64,000 nucleotides of DNA from Actinacidiphila acidipaludis (GTDB taxonomy: Bacteria > Actinomycetota > Actinomycetes > Streptomycetales > Streptomycetaceae): the NCBI RefSeq assembly GCF_019890725.1, contig NZ_JAINZZ010000043.1, forward strand, positions 1 to 64,000, in the 5' to 3' direction. Positions 61,022 to 64,000 of the stretch are shown here, in pieces; the stretch's first letter is position 1; each line of letters starts with the position of its first letter. The notes under the pieces were generated by a model that saw nothing but the letters and a program-made list of their open reading frames with translations, had not been told where the DNA came from and did not search any database. The position numbers and the translations under genes were made by a program.

Positions 61022-61735
61022 TCAGGAGGCCGTGTGGAGCCAGACGCGGAGCGGGCCGAGCGGTTCGAAGCCGTGCCGTACGGCGACGTCCAGGTCCCCG
61101 CCGTGCTCGTAGCCGACCACCGGCAGCCCGGGGAAGAGCCGGTGCGCGGCGTCCAGAACAGCCGGCCACGCGGGGGCGTCCCCGGTGGCGAAGACGTTGG
61201 AGACTCCCGTCACTCCCCCGGCGCGGGTGATCACCGCCCCGCCGGTGACCAGGCCGCCCTGGTCCAGGACGGCGATCAACCGTGTGTCCGGGTCCGCCAG
61301 CAGGGCGGGCCGGAACAGGTCGGCGTGGCCCTCGCCGCCGTCCCACGCCAGAGCCCAGGCGCGCAGCGCGGCCGGGTCCTCGGCCACCCGCCAGGCGAGC
61401 CCGAGTTCACCTGCGGGAGTGCCCGCGGGACGGTGGATCCACTGGGCGTCGAACAGCACCTCGAAGCCGTCCGACGTCAGGTCGAGATCGGCGAAGCTGT
61501 CCTTGACGGTGGCACCCGGCCCGCTGGTGTCGACCCGCCCGGTCAGCGCGGCACCGTCGGCGCCCGGCACCAGGGTCACGGCGTCGGGGTAGTACGGCGG
61601 GGTGCGGCGCGCGGCGGTCCATGCCTGCGGCCCGAAGGCGCCGGGCACGCCGTGCGCGCGGCTCATCGTGGCGCACCACTCGGCGTTGTTGCGTGCGGCG
61701 GCCAGGAGTAGAGAAGTGTCGCGGAATTCCGTCAC
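61022..61735 (-). CDS. GNAT-like hypothetical protein
   Basis: A 237-residue cytoplasmic protein beginning MTEFRDTSLLLAAARNNAEW. The C-terminal half (GGAVITRAGGVTGVSNVFA ... PVVGYEHGGDLDVAVRHGFEPLGPLRVWL) has the beta-strand plus GYE...A..GF pattern of a degraded acetyltransferase fold, while the N-terminal part is not recognised. Enzymatic activity is uncertain. Confidence 0.65.
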   Translation of the reverse strand: MTEFRDTSLLLAAARNNAEWCATMSRAHGVPGAFGPQAWTAARRTPPYYPDAVTLVPGADGAALTGRVDTSGPGATVKDSFADLDLTSDGFEVLFDAQWIHRPAGTPAGELGLAWRVAEDPAALRAWALAWDGGEGHADLFRPALLADPDTRLIAVLDQGGLVTGGAVITRAGGVTGVSNVFATGDAPAWPAVLDAAHRLFPGLPVVGYEHGGDLDVAVRHGFEPLGPLRVWLHTAS

Positions 61736-61832
61736 GAACCCTGATCATGGACTCGCGGAACGCCGCAGGCCAGCGGTTTTCCCCGCGGCTACACTCGGTC
61801 GTCGATCAGCGGTCGAGGAGGGGGAGGCTCCG

Positions 61833-62333
61833 ATGGGAGACAGCACCACGGCGGGTACGGCCGCCTCAGGCGGCGATGTGGTCCTGCGGCCGGTGGCCCG
61901 CGTCGTCGGCGGACGTGCGGACGTCGTCGACGACGACTGGGGCCCGGTGCTCGCCGTCATCCGCCTCGACGGAGAGCGGTTCGCGCCCGAGGCGCTCTTC
62001 GGGCTCGAGGAGTTCTCGCATCTCGAAGTGGTCTTCCACTTCGATCGCGTCACGCCGGAGAAGGTGGAGTCCGGCGCCCGCCACCCGCGGGGCAACACCG
62101 ACTGGCCGCTGGTGGGCATCTTCGCGCAGCGCGGCAAGAACCGTCCGAACCGCCTCGGCGTCTCTCGCTGCCGGCTCGTCAAGGTCGACGGGCTGGACCT
62201 CCACGTGGCGGGTCTCGACGCGGTGGACGGCACCCCTGTGCTCGACATCAAGCCGTACATGGCCGAGTTCGGCCCGATCGGTGAGGTGCGCCAGCCCGCG
62301 TGGTCCACCGAGATCATGCGCGCCTACTACTGA
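61833..62333 (+). CDS. trmO: TrmO/TsaA-like tRNA methyltransferase family protein
   Basis: A 166-residue TsaA/UPF0066 protein. The diagnostic blocks are visible: SHLEVVFHFDRV, RHPRGNTDWPLVGIFAQR and NRPNRLGVSRCRLVKVDG, ending VLDIKPYMAEFGP. In E. coli, TrmO (YaeB) N6-methylates t6A37 of tRNA-Thr using SAM; actinobacterial relatives may act on other substrates. ATG 61833 follows GGGGGAGG. It is followed at 18 bp by a GNAT, so an operon is likely. Confidence 0.82.
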   Translation: MGDSTTAGTAASGGDVVLRPVARVVGGRADVVDDDWGPVLAVIRLDGERFAPEALFGLEEFSHLEVVFHFDRVTPEKVESGARHPRGNTDWPLVGIFAQRGKNRPNRLGVSRCRLVKVDGLDLHVAGLDAVDGTPVLDIKPYMAEFGPIGEVRQPAWSTEIMRAYY

Positions 62334-62351
62334 ACCACGGAGCTCCCAGCC

Positions 62352-62894
62352 ATGACCGACCACGCATCATCCGCTCCCGGGCGCATCGAGCTCACGGGCG
62401 AGAACCTGGTTCTGCGCGAATGGACCGAGGCCGACCTGCCGGCGATGCCGGGCCTGTTCGACCACCCCGACGTCGCGTACTGGACGCCCCTCGCCTCCCC
62501 CTCCGACGCGGCCGCCGCCCGCGCCCGGCTCGACCGGGCCCGGCAGTTGCGCAGCGAAGGCACGGCCGTCCTCCTGGCCATCACCCTGGACGGCGGCACG
62601 CCGATGGGCGAGGTGATGCTCCGGCACGCCCCGGAGGGGACCGAACTCGGCTACGTGGTGGGCCCGGCCTTCCGCGGCCAGGGTCTGGCGGCGCGCGCGG
62701 TCCGGGTGATGGCCTCCTACGCCTTCGAGCACCTGGGCGCCGAGCGGGTCATCCTGGAACTGGAGGCGGAGAACGCGTCCAGTGTCGCCGTGGCCGGGAA
62801 GTCGGGATTCCGGCTGCTCGACGTGCCGTTGATCGCGGGTGAGTCGAAGGGGCGTCCCTTCCTCCTGCAGACCTGGGGCCTGGACCGTTCCTGA
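62352..62894 (+). CDS. GNAT family N-acetyltransferase
   Basis: A 180-residue acetyltransferase: LTGENLVLREWTEADLPAM start, acetyl-CoA loop VGPAFRGQGLAARAVRVM, then LELEAENASSVAVAGKSGF. It starts 18 bp after the TrmO-like gene. The substrate is unknown; a tRNA or antibiotic substrate would be speculation. Confidence 0.87.
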   Translation: MTDHASSAPGRIELTGENLVLREWTEADLPAMPGLFDHPDVAYWTPLASPSDAAAARARLDRARQLRSEGTAVLLAITLDGGTPMGEVMLRHAPEGTELGYVVGPAFRGQGLAARAVRVMASYAFEHLGAERVILELEAENASSVAVAGKSGFRLLDVPLIAGESKGRPFLLQTWGLDRS

Positions 62895-62908
62895 CCTGGG
62901 TCCTGGAC

Positions 62909-62926
62909 CACCCCAGGCCTGGGGTG
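62909..62926. terminator. 18-bp perfect palindrome between convergent genes
   Basis: CACCCCAGGCCTGGGGTG is fully self-complementary and lies in the 81-bp gap between the GNAT stop and the converging phosphatase stop. With no loop bases it would form an imperfect hairpin, so a terminator is likely but a protein site is possible. Confidence 0.45.
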
Positions 62927-62975
62927 ACCACCGCGGCTGGGTGACGCGCCGGGGCACGGCCGGTCACGGCAGCTC

Positions 62976-64000
62976 TCACAGGGTCGGGCCGCTGGACGGG
63001 CTCATCGGGTCGAGGGTCAGCTGCGGCCGGGGCAGGCGATGGGGCGAGGAACGTTCGATGATCAACAGGGCGGCGTCGTCGTCGAGCTGCTCGCCGGTAT
63101 GGGCGAGCAGGTCGCGGTGAATGCTGTGCAGCAGGCCGTCCGGGCCTGACGCGGAGAACGCGGCGACGCGTTCGGTGAGCGGGTAGAAGGCGCCGCCCGG
63201 CGAGCGGGCCTCGATGACGCCGTCGGTGTAGAGCAGCAGCTTGTCACCTGCCTCCAGCGGGAACACGTCGGGACGGAAACGGGCCGCGGCCAGGCCGCAC
63301 AGGCCCAGCGGGGGCGCCGGGTGCGTGGCCTCCATGACGGTCACCTGGTCACCGCGGATGAGGAGCGGCGGCGGATGGCCGCAGTTGATCATCTCGGCCC
63401 GCGCGTCTTCGTCGTTGATGTCGACGGTGATGGCGGTGACGAAGTGCTCGCCCGGGTCGCCGCTGATGTCGACGACCTCCTCGATGTTCCGGCAGACGCT
63501 CTCCTCGAGGACCGCGACCAGTTCGGGCAGGGTCCTGTACCGGTGGACTCCCTCGCGGAACGCGCCCAGGACGACGGACGCCTCGGCGATGGAGGGCAGA
63601 CCATGGCCTCGGACGTCGCCCATGAGCACCCGGGTGCGGCCGAGGTCGGGGTGCGCGACGGCCAGCAGGTCGCCCCCGATCTGGGCCTCGTCCTCGGCGG
63701 CCAGATACAGCCATGCCACCCGGAACGGTCCGACGCGGCGGGGCGGGGGCCGCAGGAGGACGCGCTGTGCCGCCTCGGCCACCGACCGTGCCTGGTTCAA
63801 CTGTCTGGTGCGCCGTTCCCGGACACGGCAGATGAAGACCACCAGAGCCGACAGCACGGCCAGCGCGATGAGCTGCGCCATGTGGTTGGCCGTGCCGAGC
63901 CCGCCGTGGAAGACGGAGATGACCAGCAGAGCCGCTATCGCCACCCCACCGATGACCGCGGTCAGCCGCGCGCCGGCGAACGACGCGGTCAGGGCGGGCG
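62976..64000 (-). CDS. Membrane-anchored PP2C/SpoIIE phosphatase (5' end outside window)
   Basis: The frame is open to the right edge, so the N-terminus is missing. The visible part has two or three transmembrane helices (up to LIALAVLSALVVFICRV), a short linker and a SpoIIE-type PP2C domain with motifs IGGDLLAVA, GDVRGHGLPS, LYTDGVIEA and DDDAALLI, all metal ligands present. Such phosphatases dephosphorylate STAS antagonists. The upstream residues (ALTASFAGARLTAVIGG) fit the four-helix anchor usual in Streptomyces. Confidence 0.9.
   Translation of the reverse strand, partial: PALTASFAGARLTAVIGGVAIAALLVISVFHGGLGTANHMAQLIALAVLSALVVFICRVRERRTRQLNQARSVAEAAQRVLLRPPPRRVGPFRVAWLYLAAEDEAQIGGDLLAVAHPDLGRTRVLMGDVRGHGLPSIAEASVVLGAFREGVHRYRTLPELVAVLEESVCRNIEEVVDISGDPGEHFVTAITVDINDEDARAEMINCGHPPPLLIRGDQVTVMEATHPAPPLGLCGLAAARFRPDVFPLEAGDKLLLYTDGVIEARSPGGAFYPLTERVAAFSASGPDGLLHSIHRDLLAHTGEQLDDDAALLIIERSSPHRLPRPQLTLDPMSPSSGPTL

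Overview
The window is high-GC (about 70% or more by eye) DNA. It reads as a Streptomyces or close relative's chromosome, probably an accessory region rather than the core. Supporting this are GTG/TTG starts behind strong GGAGG-type ribosome sites, near-universal G/C third codon positions, many Tat and Sec exported proteins, MmyB-type and GlxA-type regulators, an F420-type PPOX enzyme, and rare TTA leucine codons of the kind read by bldA tRNA. I see no rRNA, tRNA, CRISPR array or complete mobile element.

Layout. 0-7.5 kb: Tat-exported serine hydrolase, GNAT, quinone-oxidoreductase-like enzyme, MFS exporter, deoxyribosyltransferase-like protein and glycogen debranching enzyme glgX. 7.5-12.4 kb: a decayed IS5-type transposase, a Tat-exported DUF1906 protein with a five-repeat propeller, a GlxA/AraC regulator beside a cyanamide-hydratase-like HD protein, and a 5'-truncated glycosidase-like gene. 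12.4-20 kb: redox and small-molecule enzymes (aldo-keto reductase, ZIP transporter, SDR, VOC protein, PPOX, Tat-exported FAD oxidoreductase). 20.6-22.8 kb: an arsenic island, arsI divergent from arsR-aquaporin-arsC. 23-31.3 kb: enoyl-CoA hydratase, SnoaL-like protein, DUF3533-like and YdcF-like membrane proteins, and a 1000-residue phosphoesterase of visibly lower GC that looks transferred. 31.7-43.5 kb: a secreted amidase, two mirrored SDR/MmyB-regulator pairs around a kinase-fold gene, a TetR/flavodoxin pair with clear operators, DUF72 and TPR proteins, and a CMD/pirin-GNAT pair.

43.5-46 kb is the clearest signalling system: three overlapping genes, rsbQ (alpha/beta hydrolase), rsbP (PAS-PP2C phosphatase) and a STAS antagonist. 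This is the energy-stress input branch of a partner-switching cascade; no RsbW kinase or sigma factor is in the window. 46.4-54.9 kb groups secreted cell-wall proteins (GH25 lysozyme, CHAP amidase, a small peptidoglycan-binding protein, an unknown Cys-containing secreted protein) around a 1279-residue HTH-STAND-WD40 signalling NTPase. 55-59 kb has a short class II UvrA and a translationally coupled pair of unknown proteins sharing a GRVYQAGRDL motif. 59-64 kb is a run of small GNATs, a methyltransferase and a TrmO-like protein, ending in a second PP2C phosphatase cut by the window edge.

The most distinctive items are the RsbQ-RsbP-STAS operon, the aquaporin-based arsenic operon, the STAND-WD40 gene among cell-wall hydrolases, the YQAGRD pair, the oversized phosphoesterase with an internal insertion, and three 7-bp direct repeats at exactly 11-bp spacing upstream of the GlxA gene.
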